This document shows positions 7,622 through 12,859 of a stretch of 12,859 nucleotides of DNA, piece after piece. Numbering within the stretch: the first letter of the stretch is position 1; each line of letters starts with the position of its first letter. A program made the translations under genes and the position numbers. Origin of the DNA: an uncultured Propionibacteriaceae bacterium (GTDB taxonomy: Bacteria; Actinomycetota; Actinomycetes; Propionibacteriales; Propionibacteriaceae); assembly GCA_937859105.1 (NCBI GenBank), contig CALMAD010000277.1:1-12859 (forward strand), given 5' to 3'. Below the pieces are notes generated by a model. That model saw nothing but the letters and a program-made list of their open reading frames with translations, was not told the DNA's origin and made no database searches.

Positions 7622-8248
7622 ATGACATCGCCTTCACTCGGCGGCCCGGCTCCTGCCGCGGCCGCCGAGCTTTTTTCGGACGCCCTCGGTGCGGCCGAGC
7701 AGTACGTCGGGATTCTCGCGACCCGCGGCGTCGAGTGGGGGCTGATCGGCCCGCGCGAGCTCGACCGGCTCTGGGAGCGGCACGTGCTGAACAGCGTCGC
7801 GGTGGAGGACGCCGTCCCCGACGGCGCGTTCGTCGTCGACGTCGGCAGCGGGGCCGGGTTGCCCGGAATCCCGCTGGCGCTGGCGCGTCCGGATGCGCGG
7901 GTGACGCTGCTGGAGCCGCTGGAACGCCGGGCGAAGTTCCTGACTTTGACCGTTGACGAGCTGGGTCTGGCCGAGCAGGTGCGGGTCGTCCGCGGCCGCG
8001 CGGAGGATCACCGCGAGCTCTACGACGTCGTCGCCTGCCGAGCCGTCGCCCCACTCCCCCGGCTGCTGGCGTGGACGCAGCACCTGTTCGTCCCGGGTGG
8101 CCGGCTCGTGGCCCTCAAGGGCGAACGCGCGCAGGCGGAGGTAGCTGGCGCGGCGAAGGAGCTCAAGAAGCGGTGGTTGTCGGCCACGGTGCGCGCGGTG
8201 CGGCCGCACCCCGACCTGGAGCTGACGCGCCTCGTGATCGTGAGCTGA
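7622..8248 (+). CDS. rsmG: 16S rRNA (guanine-N7) methyltransferase RsmG
   Basis: 208 aa from ATG at 7622. RsmG (GidB) methylates N7 of a conserved guanosine (G527 in E. coli) in the 16S rRNA 530 loop, using S-adenosylmethionine. Seen: WERHVLNS (51-58), the SAM-binding motif VVDVGSGAGLPGIPLA (71-86), the acidic residue ending the next strand in LLEPLERRAKFL (96-107), and the later CRAVAPLPRLL and GGRLVALKG segments. An upstream in-frame ATG at 7589 would overlap jag by 26 nt and add 11 atypical residues, so 7622 is preferred; the ribosome site is weak. It is the last gene of the rpmH cluster and is followed by a hairpin terminator. Confidence 0.95.
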   Translation: MTSPSLGGPAPAAAAELFSDALGAAEQYVGILATRGVEWGLIGPRELDRLWERHVLNSVAVEDAVPDGAFVVDVGSGAGLPGIPLALARPDARVTLLEPLERRAKFLTLTVDELGLAEQVRVVRGRAEDHRELYDVVACRAVAPLPRLLAWTQHLFVPGGRLVALKGERAQAEVAGAAKELKKRWLSATVRAVRPHPDLELTRLVIVS

Positions 8249-8253
8249 CCGGC

Positions 8254-8276
8254 GGCCGGGCTGTTGCGGCCCGGCT
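8254..8276 (+). terminator. Hairpin terminator after rsmG
   Basis: GCCGGGC (8255-8261) and GCCCGGC (8269-8275) form a perfect 7-bp GC stem with a 7-nt loop, extendable by one G-T pair, starting 6 nt after the rsmG stop. No T-tract follows. Position and stability suggest it ends the rpmH-rsmG transcript. Confidence 0.5.
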
Positions 8277-8370
8277 CAGTCAGCGGTGGCCCGTTTCGCG
8301 AACGCGGTTCGAAGGACGCTCGGGTCTCCCCCACGCGTGGACGCCGCCGGTGGTTGACGCCTCCCGTTTT

Positions 8371-8384
8371 ATTGAACGCTCAAT
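8371..8384. promoter_or_regulatory. TetR/BetI-like operator palindrome without an adjacent gene
   Basis: ATTGAACGCTCAAT is a near-perfect palindrome (ATTGA/TCAAT arms) in an AT-rich patch (TTTTATTGAACGCTCAATC) surrounded by GC-rich DNA. The pattern ATTGAACG-CAAT resembles operators of BetI-like TetR-family repressors. No regulator or target gene is present on either side. The palindrome is seen directly; the protein family is a resemblance only. Confidence 0.4.
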
Positions 8385-8508
8385 CAGCGGATTGGTGGGA
8401 CGACTCCGCGCGTGGTGGTCCGCATCGACGTTTCGCAGTGCTGGCCGCCGTCCCTCGTGCTGAGGTCGGTTCTCGGTGGGGGCTCGGGATCGGCCGAGGA
8501 GAAGGCTC

Positions 8509-8594
8509 GACTCCCTACGCCGGTGCGAACCGGGTCAGGTTCGAGGGTCTGCGGCGGGCCGCACTCTCAGCGCCGGTGGCGCTCCCCTGTCTGC
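8509..8594 (-). ncRNA. TPP riboswitch (THI element)
   Basis: Read on the minus strand, this segment carries the conserved THI-box parts in order: GGGGAGCGCC, GGCGCTGAGAGTGCGG (with the CTGAGA core), ACCCTCGAACCTGA, then CCGGTTCGCACCGGCGTAGGGAG. These are the near-invariant pieces of the thiamine-pyrophosphate aptamer, including the CGAACCTGA segment and the terminal GCGTAGGGA. A TAGAGT -10-like hexamer at 8605-8600 would start the transcript right at the aptamer's 5' end. Such elements normally control thiamine synthesis or uptake genes. Here the roughly 260 nt downstream on the same strand, up to the converging rsmG, contain no recognisable gene: the first ATG (about 8424) gives only 13 codons and lacks a ribosome site. 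The element is therefore an orphan. The aptamer call is strong; its function here is unknown. Confidence 0.93.
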
Positions 8595-8599
8595 GGCGC

Positions 8600-8605
8600 A
8601 CTCTA
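8600..8605 (-). promoter_or_regulatory. -10-like element for the TPP riboswitch
   Basis: TAGAGT on the minus strand, about 7 nt before the aptamer's 5' end, in the right place for a transcription start at about 8593. No convincing -35 is visible (TGGCTC 18 nt upstream is poor). Confidence 0.3.
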
Positions 8606-8674
8606 CCCACCGGTCCAGCTGTCGAGCCAGGGACGCCCGTCGCGAGAGGCCCCGTGGGGCCGGGCACCCCAGGC

Positions 8675-8756
8675 ACCCTGACTGGCTTGTGCTCGATGAC
8701 GCCCCGGGAGCGGGCGTCCGCTGGGGGCCTCACTTCCAGAACGAGCCAGTCAGGGT
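8675..8756. repeat. 13-bp perfect inverted repeat flanking about 55 bp
   Basis: ACCCTGACTGGCT (8676-8688) and its exact reverse complement AGCCAGTCAGGGT (8744-8756) face each other across 55 bp. The inner sequences continue to match imperfectly (GT-CT-GA steps), and GGCCGGG-like blocks recur outside both arms. It lies on the upstream side of the TPP riboswitch. It could be a long imperfect hairpin in RNA, a small inverted-repeat element, or the scar of one. No flanking target duplication was recognised. Confidence 0.6.
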
Positions 8757-8864
8757 CTGCCCGTCGACTCGGCGTCCCCGGCCGCCCGAGCTCACGCGCC
8801 CAGCCGGCAGCGAATAGGACGTTGACGCCGGCGTCCTGACAAAAATCGGTCATTCGTCCCCATT

Positions 8865-9062
8865 GTGAAAGGCATGAAGAGCGAACTCGCGGACGCCCTC
8901 GCGCGGGGCCAAGGCGTCCTGTGCCGGCGGGAACACCCCGACCTGCACCGTCATCTCGACCACTGGGTACCACGTGAAGTCGCACCGCGCCGTCGCGTAC
9001 CCAGCGGCTGGTGGGCGGGCGCCCGAGCACCCTGCCCCGGAGGTGCTTTCGCCCGCTACTGA
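8865..9062 (+). pseudogene. Possible gene remnant, start of an AbiEi-like or similar DNA-binding protein
   Basis: An open frame of 65 codons from GTG 8865 or ATG 8874. The first 33 residues or so (KSELADALARGQGVLCRRE, then HPDLHRHLDHW) have strongly G/C-ending codons and look protein-like. They loosely recall the N-terminal winged-helix of AbiEi-type antitoxin-like proteins. After about residue 35 codon usage falls apart and the sequence turns into Arg/Pro/Trp-rich noise, as expected for a truncated or frameshifted gene. A degenerate parS-like GTACCACGTGAAGT lies at the transition (8968-8981). The family is a weak impression; it may simply be a chance frame. Confidence 0.25.
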
Positions 9063-9121
9063 GACGACCACCCCCGCCCGCGTCTCCCGGAGAGCGGGGC
9101 TGTCAGGCGGTGACACGCGAG

Positions 9122-9140
9122 CGGGGGCTCCCTGCCCCCG
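9122..9140. terminator. GC hairpin in the rsmG-parA gap
   Basis: CGGGGGC and GCCCCCG form a perfect 7-bp stem around a 5-nt TCCCT loop. It has no T-tract. It could terminate transcription across the gap from either direction and insulate the parA promoter region downstream. Confidence 0.3.
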
Positions 9141-9215
9141 AAGGTTGCCCGCACGCACGGTCGTTCATCACCCAATGGGTATGGAGGGACGTCTCCCAGC
9201 GGGGCCGAACCGCGG

Positions 9216-9231
9216 CGCTTCACGTGAAACA
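9216..9231. promoter_or_regulatory. parS: parS-like site upstream of parAB
   Basis: CGCTTCACGTGAAACA matches the 16-bp parS consensus TGTTTCACGTGAAACA at 14 positions; one arm of the core has a T-to-C change. ParB binding to parS near oriC nucleates the segregation complex. This copy lies about 350 bp before parA and overlaps a predicted -35 element. Binding is likely but probably weaker than at the two perfect cores inside parA. Confidence 0.75.
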
Positions 9232-9248
9232 ACCGTTACAGATATAAG
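9219..9248 (+). promoter_or_regulatory. Candidate parAB promoter in an AT-rich patch
   Basis: TTCACG (9219-9224), an 18-nt spacer and TATAAG (9243-9248) form a plausible promoter. The -35 lies inside the parS-like site. The surrounding 9227-9275 is much poorer in GC than the rest of the window. If used, the mRNA would have a leader of about 320 nt before parA. Confidence 0.35.
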
Positions 9249-9255
9249 TCGATAA

Positions 9256-9579
9256 AGCGAGAAAGGATTAAACCGCTCTATCGCGCCGATTAGAGGTCGT
9301 CGTGCTCCGGGGCGCGGACTCCCCGGTCCCGCTGAAGGACTCCGCGCGCACCGGGTCCAGCGCCTCGATTCGGCGCGGTGCCTGTTGGCCGGGCGGGATC
9401 ACCTGGCTCCGGCCGGGGGCGACGGCGTCCTATGGCCCGAGTGCGCCAAGGACGGGGTCACCGAAGCTCTCCCCCGCCTCGTGAACTGCCGGACGGACGG
9501 CGTCGACGCATGTCGCGCGCGGGAGGGACGGTGCCTGACGGATATCCTGAACCGGACCTTTCCCTGCGATGAAGAGTAG
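9256..9579 (+). other. Open frame abutting parA, Cys-rich C-terminal half; uncertain gene
   Basis: A frame without stops runs from 9256 to TAG at 9577-9579, immediately before the parA ATG. It has no ATG or GTG start; the best is TTG at 9385, giving 64 codons. The last 50 residues contain six Cys (WPECAKDG, LVNCRTDG, DACRAREGRC, FPCDEE) and use mostly G/C-ending codons, as real genes here do. No family is recognised and no ribosome site precedes the TTG. It may be a small unrecognised gene, a leader sequence, or chance; chance is quite possible in such GC-rich DNA. Confidence 0.2.
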
Positions 9580-10497
9580 ATGCTCGTGACCGTTCCATCT
9601 TCCACCGCCCCTAGGCGTGCTGCTTTCGACGAAGACGAGTTCGGGGGCCCCCCGGACGTCCCCGACGACCTCGCTCAAGACGTTTCACGTGAAACGCCGC
9701 GACTCCCCCGCCCCCACGAGCCGCGAGTCTTCGTGGTGGCGAACCAAAAGGGTGGGGTCGGAAAAACCACGACGGCCGTCAACATCGCGGCGGGCCTCGC
9801 GATGGGTGGGCTCAAGGTGCTCGTCGTCGACATGGACCCCCAGGGCAACGCGACGACGGCGCTGGGCGTCGAGCATCCCGAGGGCACGGAGGGCACCTAC
9901 GAGGTGCTCGTCGACGGCAAGCCGCTGATCGAGGTGGTCAAGCGCTGCCCCGACATCGAGGGCCTCTTCGTCGTACCGGCCACGATCGACCTGGCGGGCG
10001 CCGAGATCGGCCTGGTCGCGACCGTTTCACGTGAAACGAAGCTCCAGATCGCGCTCAAGAAGTTCTTCAAGGAGTTCTACGTCGACTACGTCATCGTCGA
10101 CTGCCCGCCGTCGCTTGGATTGCTCACGCTGAACGCCCTGGTGGCCGCCAAAGAGATCATGATCCCGATCCAGTGCGAGTACTACGCGCTGGAGGGCGTC
10201 ACGCAGCTGCTCAAGACCATCGACCTCGTCACCGGACGCCTCAACGACGAGCTTCAGCTCACCACCGTCGTGCTCACGATGTTCGACGCCCGGACGAACC
10301 TCTCCAGCCAGGTGGCGGACGAGGTCCGCAACCACTTCAGCGCACAGACGCTGAACACGGTGATCCCACGGTCGGTCCGCGTGGCCGAGGCGCCGAGCTA
10401 CGCACAGACCGTTCTGAGCTATCACCTGGCGTCCGCGGGCGCCCAGGCGTACCTGCACGCCGCGGAAGAGATCGCCCAGCGGGGCGCACAGAACTGA
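9580..10497 (+). CDS. parA: Chromosome-partitioning ATPase ParA
   Basis: 305 aa from ATG 9580. ParA binds the nucleoid as an ATP-dependent dimer and moves ParB-parS complexes to segregate origins. Deviant Walker A KGGVGKTT (57-64), [14 protein letters not shown] (83-96) and [16 protein letters not shown] (171-186) are all present; length is typical of Soj-like ParA with an N-terminal tail of about 45 residues. The start is uncertain: GAAGAG (9571-9576) is only 3 nt from ATG 9580 but 9 nt from GTG 9586, so the protein may begin two codons later. Two perfect parS cores lie inside the gene, each translated as VSRET (residues 35-39 and 149-153). parB follows after 37 nt, forming an operon. Confidence 0.96.
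   Translation: MLVTVPSSTAPRRAAFDEDEFGGPPDVPDDLAQDVSRETPRLPRPHEPRVFVVANQKGGVGKTTTAVNIAAGLAMGGLKVLVVDMDPQGNATTALGVEHPEGTEGTYEVLVDGKPLIEVVKRCPDIEGLFVVPATIDLAGAEIGLVATVSRETKLQIALKKFFKEFYVDYVIVDCPPSLGLLTLNALVAAKEIMIPIQCEYYALEGVTQLLKTIDLVTGRLNDELQLTTVVLTMFDARTNLSSQVADEVRNHFSAQTLNTVIPRSVRVAEAPSYAQTVLSYHLASAGAQAYLHAAEEIAQRGAQN
9681..9696. promoter_or_regulatory. parS: parS site within parA (first)
   Basis: CGTTTCACGTGAAACG contains the perfect 14-bp palindromic core GTTTCACGTGAAAC (9682-9695); only the outer base of each arm differs from the usual T...A. It lies in the N-terminal tail region of parA and is a ParB-binding centromere site near oriC. Confidence 0.95.
10023..10038. promoter_or_regulatory. 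parS: parS site within parA (second)
   Basis: CGTTTCACGTGAAACG, identical over 16 bp to the site at 9681 and 342 bp downstream of it, with a perfect 14-bp core (10024-10037). Read in the same frame it encodes VSRET in the ParA ATPase domain. Confidence 0.95.
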
Positions 10498-10534
10498 CGA
10501 GGGCCGCACTGCGGCGTCCGAACGAAGGAGAGAC

Positions 10535-11503
10535 ATGGCAGCACCGAAGGCACGCAGCGGCCTGGGCCGCGGTCTGGGTGATCTGATCCGCCCGACCGCT
10601 GAGCCTGAGCCGGCCCACCACGGGCCGGCGGAACCGGACGGCACCGAGACGATCAGCGATCCGGTACCGGCCCCGGAGGGGTCGTACTTCGCGGAGATCC
10701 CGGTGGAGGCGATCCGGCCGAACCCACGCCAGCCGCGCCAGGTGTTCGACGAGGACGAACTGAACGAGCTGATCGAGTCGATCGCCGAGGTGGGGCTGCT
10801 GCAGCCGGTGGTCGTCAGGCCATTGCATCCGGCCGAGGGGGACGTCCGGTTCGAGCTCGTGATGGGGGAGCGGCGGCTCCGGGCCACCAAGGCGGCCGGC
10901 CTCGCGACGATCCCGGCGATCGTCCGGGAGACGCAGGCGCACGACATGCTGCGGGACGCCCTCCTGGAGAACCTGCACCGGGCTCAGTTGAACCCGCTGG
11001 AGGAGGCTGCGGCCTACCAGCAGATGCTGGAGGACTTCGGCTGCACCCAGGAGGAGTTGGCCACCCGCATCAAGCGATCGCGTCCTCAGATCTCTAACAC
11101 GATTCGTCTCCTGCGGCTCCCGGCGCCGGTGCAGCGGCGGGTCGCGGCGGGCGTCCTGTCGGCGGGCCACGCCCGCGCGCTGCTCATGCTGCCGGATCCG
11201 CTCGCTCAGGAGCGGCTGGCGCAGCGCATCGTCGCCGAGAACCTCAGCGTCCGGGCGGTCGAAGAGATCGTGTCGATGGGGGAGAGGGCGCAGGAACCGG
11301 CCCACCGGCCGAGGGCGCTGCGGCAGCCGTCCCCGCGGGCTCAGGCCTTGTCAGAGCGCTTCTCGGACGCCTTGGAGACCCGGGTCAACGTCGCGATCGG
11401 CCGGAAGAAGGGGAAGATCACCATCGAGTTCGCCTCGCCGGACGACCTCGACCGGATCCTGGCGATCATGCGAGAAGGGGTCGACTCCACGATAAACATC
11501 TAA
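10535..11503 (+). CDS. parB: Chromosome-partitioning protein ParB (CTPase, parS-binding)
   Basis: 322 aa, ATG start with a strong GAAGGAGAG ribosome site. ParB loads at parS, slides as a CTP-dependent clamp and spreads to form the partition complex; its N-terminus stimulates ParA. Seen: the N-terminal [10 protein letters not shown] (9-18), box I NPRQPR (63-68), box [14 protein letters not shown] (111-122, the CTP-binding GERRxRA), [14 protein letters not shown] (145-158), and the helix-turn-helix [19 protein letters not shown] (170-188). The C-terminal dimerisation domain (about 275-322) ends in [11 protein letters not shown]. Length and motif order are normal. Co-transcribed with parA; the cognate parS sites are at 9216, 9681 and 10023. 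Confidence 0.97.
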   Translation: MAAPKARSGLGRGLGDLIRPTAEPEPAHHGPAEPDGTETISDPVPAPEGSYFAEIPVEAIRPNPRQPRQVFDEDELNELIESIAEVGLLQPVVVRPLHPAEGDVRFELVMGERRLRATKAAGLATIPAIVRETQAHDMLRDALLENLHRAQLNPLEEAAAYQQMLEDFGCTQEELATRIKRSRPQISNTIRLLRLPAPVQRRVAAGVLSAGHARALLMLPDPLAQERLAQRIVAENLSVRAVEEIVSMGERAQEPAHRPRALRQPSPRAQALSERFSDALETRVNVAIGRKKGKITIEFASPDDLDRILAIMREGVDSTINI

Positions 11504-11521
11504 GTCGACAAATAGTCTTGG

Positions 11522-11917
11522 CTATGCGAGGTTCGAATCTGATCCGGCCGCATCGGCGGCCGGACCGGCGGCGCCGCTCTCCACGGCGGCGATGCGTGCC
11601 CGGACATCCTTCGTCGCGTAGTGCTCGGCGACGAACGACAAGAAGGGCACCGTGCCCGCGAGGGCGATGAGGATGAGCCGAAGCCACGGCCAGTCGACGC
11701 GGCGCCCCAGGTTGTACGCGGAGACGAGCAGCGCCATGTACAGCCAGCCGTGAGGCACGCCGGTGATCGTCACGACGAGCCCGTTGCCGGCGAGGTACTT
11801 CAGCGGCATCCCGATGAGCACGAGCACGACCAGCAGGACGCCGACGACCCACGCCATGATCCGGTAGAACAGCAGCGATTTACGGATCGTCGGGATGTCG
11901 GCGACGTCGAACGGCAT
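11522..11917 (-). CDS. DUF3817 family small membrane protein
   Basis: 131 aa, ATG at 11917 preceded by GAGAGGAAACC, a good ribosome site. It has about three membrane segments (17-37, 55-73, 79-97). The conserved GVPHGWLYMALL segment (53-64) and SFVAEHY near the third helix are typical of DUF3817, an actinobacterial membrane family of unknown function that also occurs as a domain in YdzA-like proteins. The C-terminus is Ala/Gly-rich. The gene converges on parB with only 18 nt between stops, and a 9-bp hairpin lies within its last codons. It follows the SURF1 gene on the same strand after 70 nt, possibly co-transcribed. Function unknown. Confidence 0.88.
   Translation of the reverse strand: MPFDVADIPTIRKSLLFYRIMAWVVGVLLVVLVLIGMPLKYLAGNGLVVTITGVPHGWLYMALLVSAYNLGRRVDWPWLRLILIALAGTVPFLSFVAEHYATKDVRARIAAVESGAAGPAADAAGSDSNLA
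11543..11564. terminator. Perfect 9-bp hairpin between converging parB and DUF3817 gene
   Basis: TCCGGCCGC and GCGGCCGGA form a 9-bp perfect stem with a 4-nt ATCG loop, 40 nt beyond the parB stop and inside the last codons of the opposing gene. No T-tract on either side. Because the two genes converge with almost no space, it may serve as a shared terminator. Confidence 0.45.
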
Positions 11918-11987
11918 GGTTTCCTCTCAACAGGGTCACGGGCGGGCCGGGCGGTGGCGTACGCGGCTGCCGAGGACGGCCGCGGGT

Positions 11988-12728
11988 TCAGTCGTGCGTC
12001 TCGCCGGACGCCGCCCGCACCGCGTCGGCCGCCGCCTCCTCGCGGGCCGCACGCTCTTTCGCGCCCAGCGACTGGGCGAGTTTGAGGGACATGCCGAGCC
12101 CGAACGCCGCGAAGATCCACCACTGGAGAGCGTACCCCCCGTTCTGGATCGACCCGTCGCCGTGGGGGAGCGTGACGCGGCCCTGCGTGAGCCCCTGGTC
12201 GGCCGCACCGGCGGCGTCCAGGGTCACGTAGCCGGGCGTGAGCCGCTGAGGCCAGCGCTGCGCGAGCAGCGGCATGCGCACCGACCCGATCTCGCCGGAC
12301 GCGACGGCGCGGTCCGCGTCGCCCTCCCCGGGCAGAAACAGCCCGGTCTCCGTGCGCTCGCCGGCGGGGGCGTCCTGAATCGAGGCGCGGTCCGTCGTCT
12401 CGCCGCGCACGATCGGGACGACGCGCCCGTCGGCCACCTCGAACGCGGTCAGCACGCGCAGGCTGCCGTCGTCGGCCGGTATCAGCAACTGCTCCGACGG
12501 CAGGTACCGCCCGGACACCGTGACCCTTTTGCCGTAGATGTCGGCGACGCTGCCGTCCGCCCGGATGTTCTCGAGCAGCGGCACCGGTGGCTGCTCAGCC
12601 CGCGCCTGCACCGAGCGATCGCCCTTGTCGACGAACACCTGCATCTGCCACAGCCCCAGGAAGCACATCACGAGCGCGACGACCGCCCCGACCGCCACGA
12701 TCAGAACCTGTTTTGCCCGGGTGCTCAC
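11988..12728 (-). CDS. SURF1 family cytochrome c oxidase assembly protein
   Basis: 246 aa from GTG 12728. SURF1 proteins help assemble aa3-type cytochrome c oxidase, probably in heme a insertion, so an aerobic respiratory chain is implied. The family layout is seen: an N-terminal membrane helix (8-26) ending in LGLWQ, a large exterior domain with VTVSGRYLPSEQLLIP (70-84) and VVPIVRGE, and a C-terminal helix beginning with the hallmark NGGYALQWWIFA (196-207). A Lys/Ala-rich tail follows. No clear ribosome site precedes the GTG; a TATAGA hexamer lies only 3 nt upstream of it. The DUF3817 gene follows downstream. Confidence 0.92.
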   Translation of the reverse strand: MSTRAKQVLIVAVGAVVALVMCFLGLWQMQVFVDKGDRSVQARAEQPPVPLLENIRADGSVADIYGKRVTVSGRYLPSEQLLIPADDGSLRVLTAFEVADGRVVPIVRGETTDRASIQDAPAGERTETGLFLPGEGDADRAVASGEIGSVRMPLLAQRWPQRLTPGYVTLDAAGAADQGLTQGRVTLPHGDGSIQNGGYALQWWIFAAFGLGMSLKLAQSLGAKERAAREEAAADAVRAASGETHD

Positions 12729-12823
12729 CCGTCTATAGTCCCATTCGCGGCGCGGTGAGCCAACGGACGCCTCCCGCCGACGGCGGTCGACGCCGGCCCG
12801 TGGCCGGCCAGGTGGGAGGTGCG
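12729..12823. promoter_or_regulatory. Divergent intergenic region (SURF1 gene / unknown gene)
   Basis: A 95-bp divergent spacer. On the minus strand TATAGA lies 3-8 nt before the SURF1 GTG and TTGGCT about 20 nt further up; the spacing is long, so the promoter call is weak. On the plus strand GGGAGG precedes the ATG at 12824 at good distance. GC palindromes (GGCCGGCC-like) occur, but nothing else is recognised. Confidence 0.25.
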
Positions 12824-12859
12824 ATGCGGAGTCTGGTCCCGCTCACGGAACAGGACGCC
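12824..12859 (+). CDS. Start of an unidentified gene, 3' end cut by window edge
   Basis: Twelve codons (MRSLVPLTEQDA) from ATG 12824, preceded by GTGGGAGGTGCG, a strong ribosome site at ideal spacing. The frame is open to the window edge. Too little sequence to assign a family. It is divergent from the SURF1 gene. Confidence 0.6.
   Translation, partial: MRSLVPLTEQDA

Noticed and set aside
8968..8981. GTACCACGTGAAGT as a fourth parS
   Set aside because: Only 10 of 14 core positions match, with changes in both arms; binding by ParB is unlikely.
8515..9158. Two minus-strand frames (9158-8850 and 8853-8515) joined by an ATGA overlap, looking like a coupled gene pair
   Set aside because: The second frame would run through the inverted repeat and stop inside the conserved TPP aptamer. 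Neither resembles a known protein, and the first is mostly low-complexity. Chance open frames are common at this GC content.
1..12859. CRISPR arrays, tRNA or rRNA genes, insertion sequences or transposases
   Set aside because: No regularly spaced repeats, no tRNA-like cloverleaf segments and no transposase motifs were seen on either strand.

Overview
This window is the replication-origin neighbourhood of a high-GC Gram-positive (actinobacterial) chromosome. The DNA is GC-rich (roughly 70% by eye), GTG starts are common, and the gene order dciA-recF-dnaN-oriC-dnaA-rpmH-rnpA-yidD-yidC-jag-rsmG-parA-parB is the classic actinobacterial oriC order. recF directly follows dnaN with no gnd between them, so this is not a Streptomyces-like layout. 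The genus cannot be fixed from the sequence; a Propionibacteriaceae-like or related actinobacterium is a guess.

Layout. 1-2860 (minus strand): dnaN, recF and dciA, a sliding clamp / recombination / helicase-loading operon reading away from the origin; dciA runs off the left edge. 2861-3312: the dnaA-dnaN intergenic region with about eight DnaA-box-like 9-mers and a short AT-rich stretch, the likely oriC. 3313-4716 (minus): dnaA, with further DnaA boxes in its promoter region. 4717-5051: divergent dnaA/rpmH promoter region with several hairpins in the rpmH leader. 5052-8248 (plus): the tightly packed rpmH-rnpA-yidD-yidC-jag-rsmG cluster (ribosomal protein L34, RNase P protein, membrane-protein insertion, RNA-binding KH/R3H protein, 16S rRNA methyltransferase). 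8249-9579: an unusual 1.3 kb stretch without a convincing gene. It holds a well-conserved TPP riboswitch on the minus strand with no thiamine gene after it, a TetR/BetI-like operator palindrome, a 13-bp inverted repeat, a possible gene remnant, a parS-like site and an AT-rich promoter-like patch. 9580-11503 (plus): parA-parB, with two perfect 14-bp parS cores inside parA. 11522-12728 (minus): a DUF3817 membrane protein and a SURF1-family protein. 12824-end (plus): the first 12 codons of an unidentified gene.

The core genes form the standard machinery for initiating replication (DnaA, oriC, DnaN, DciA), segregating the origin (ParA, ParB, parS), and making ribosomes, RNase P and membrane proteins. 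The parts worth attention are the rsmG-parA gap with its orphan TPP riboswitch, a third DnaA-box cluster inside the start of dciA, parS sites placed inside the parA reading frame, and a 7-base word (GGCGTCC / GGACGCC) that is several-fold more frequent across the whole window than expected.
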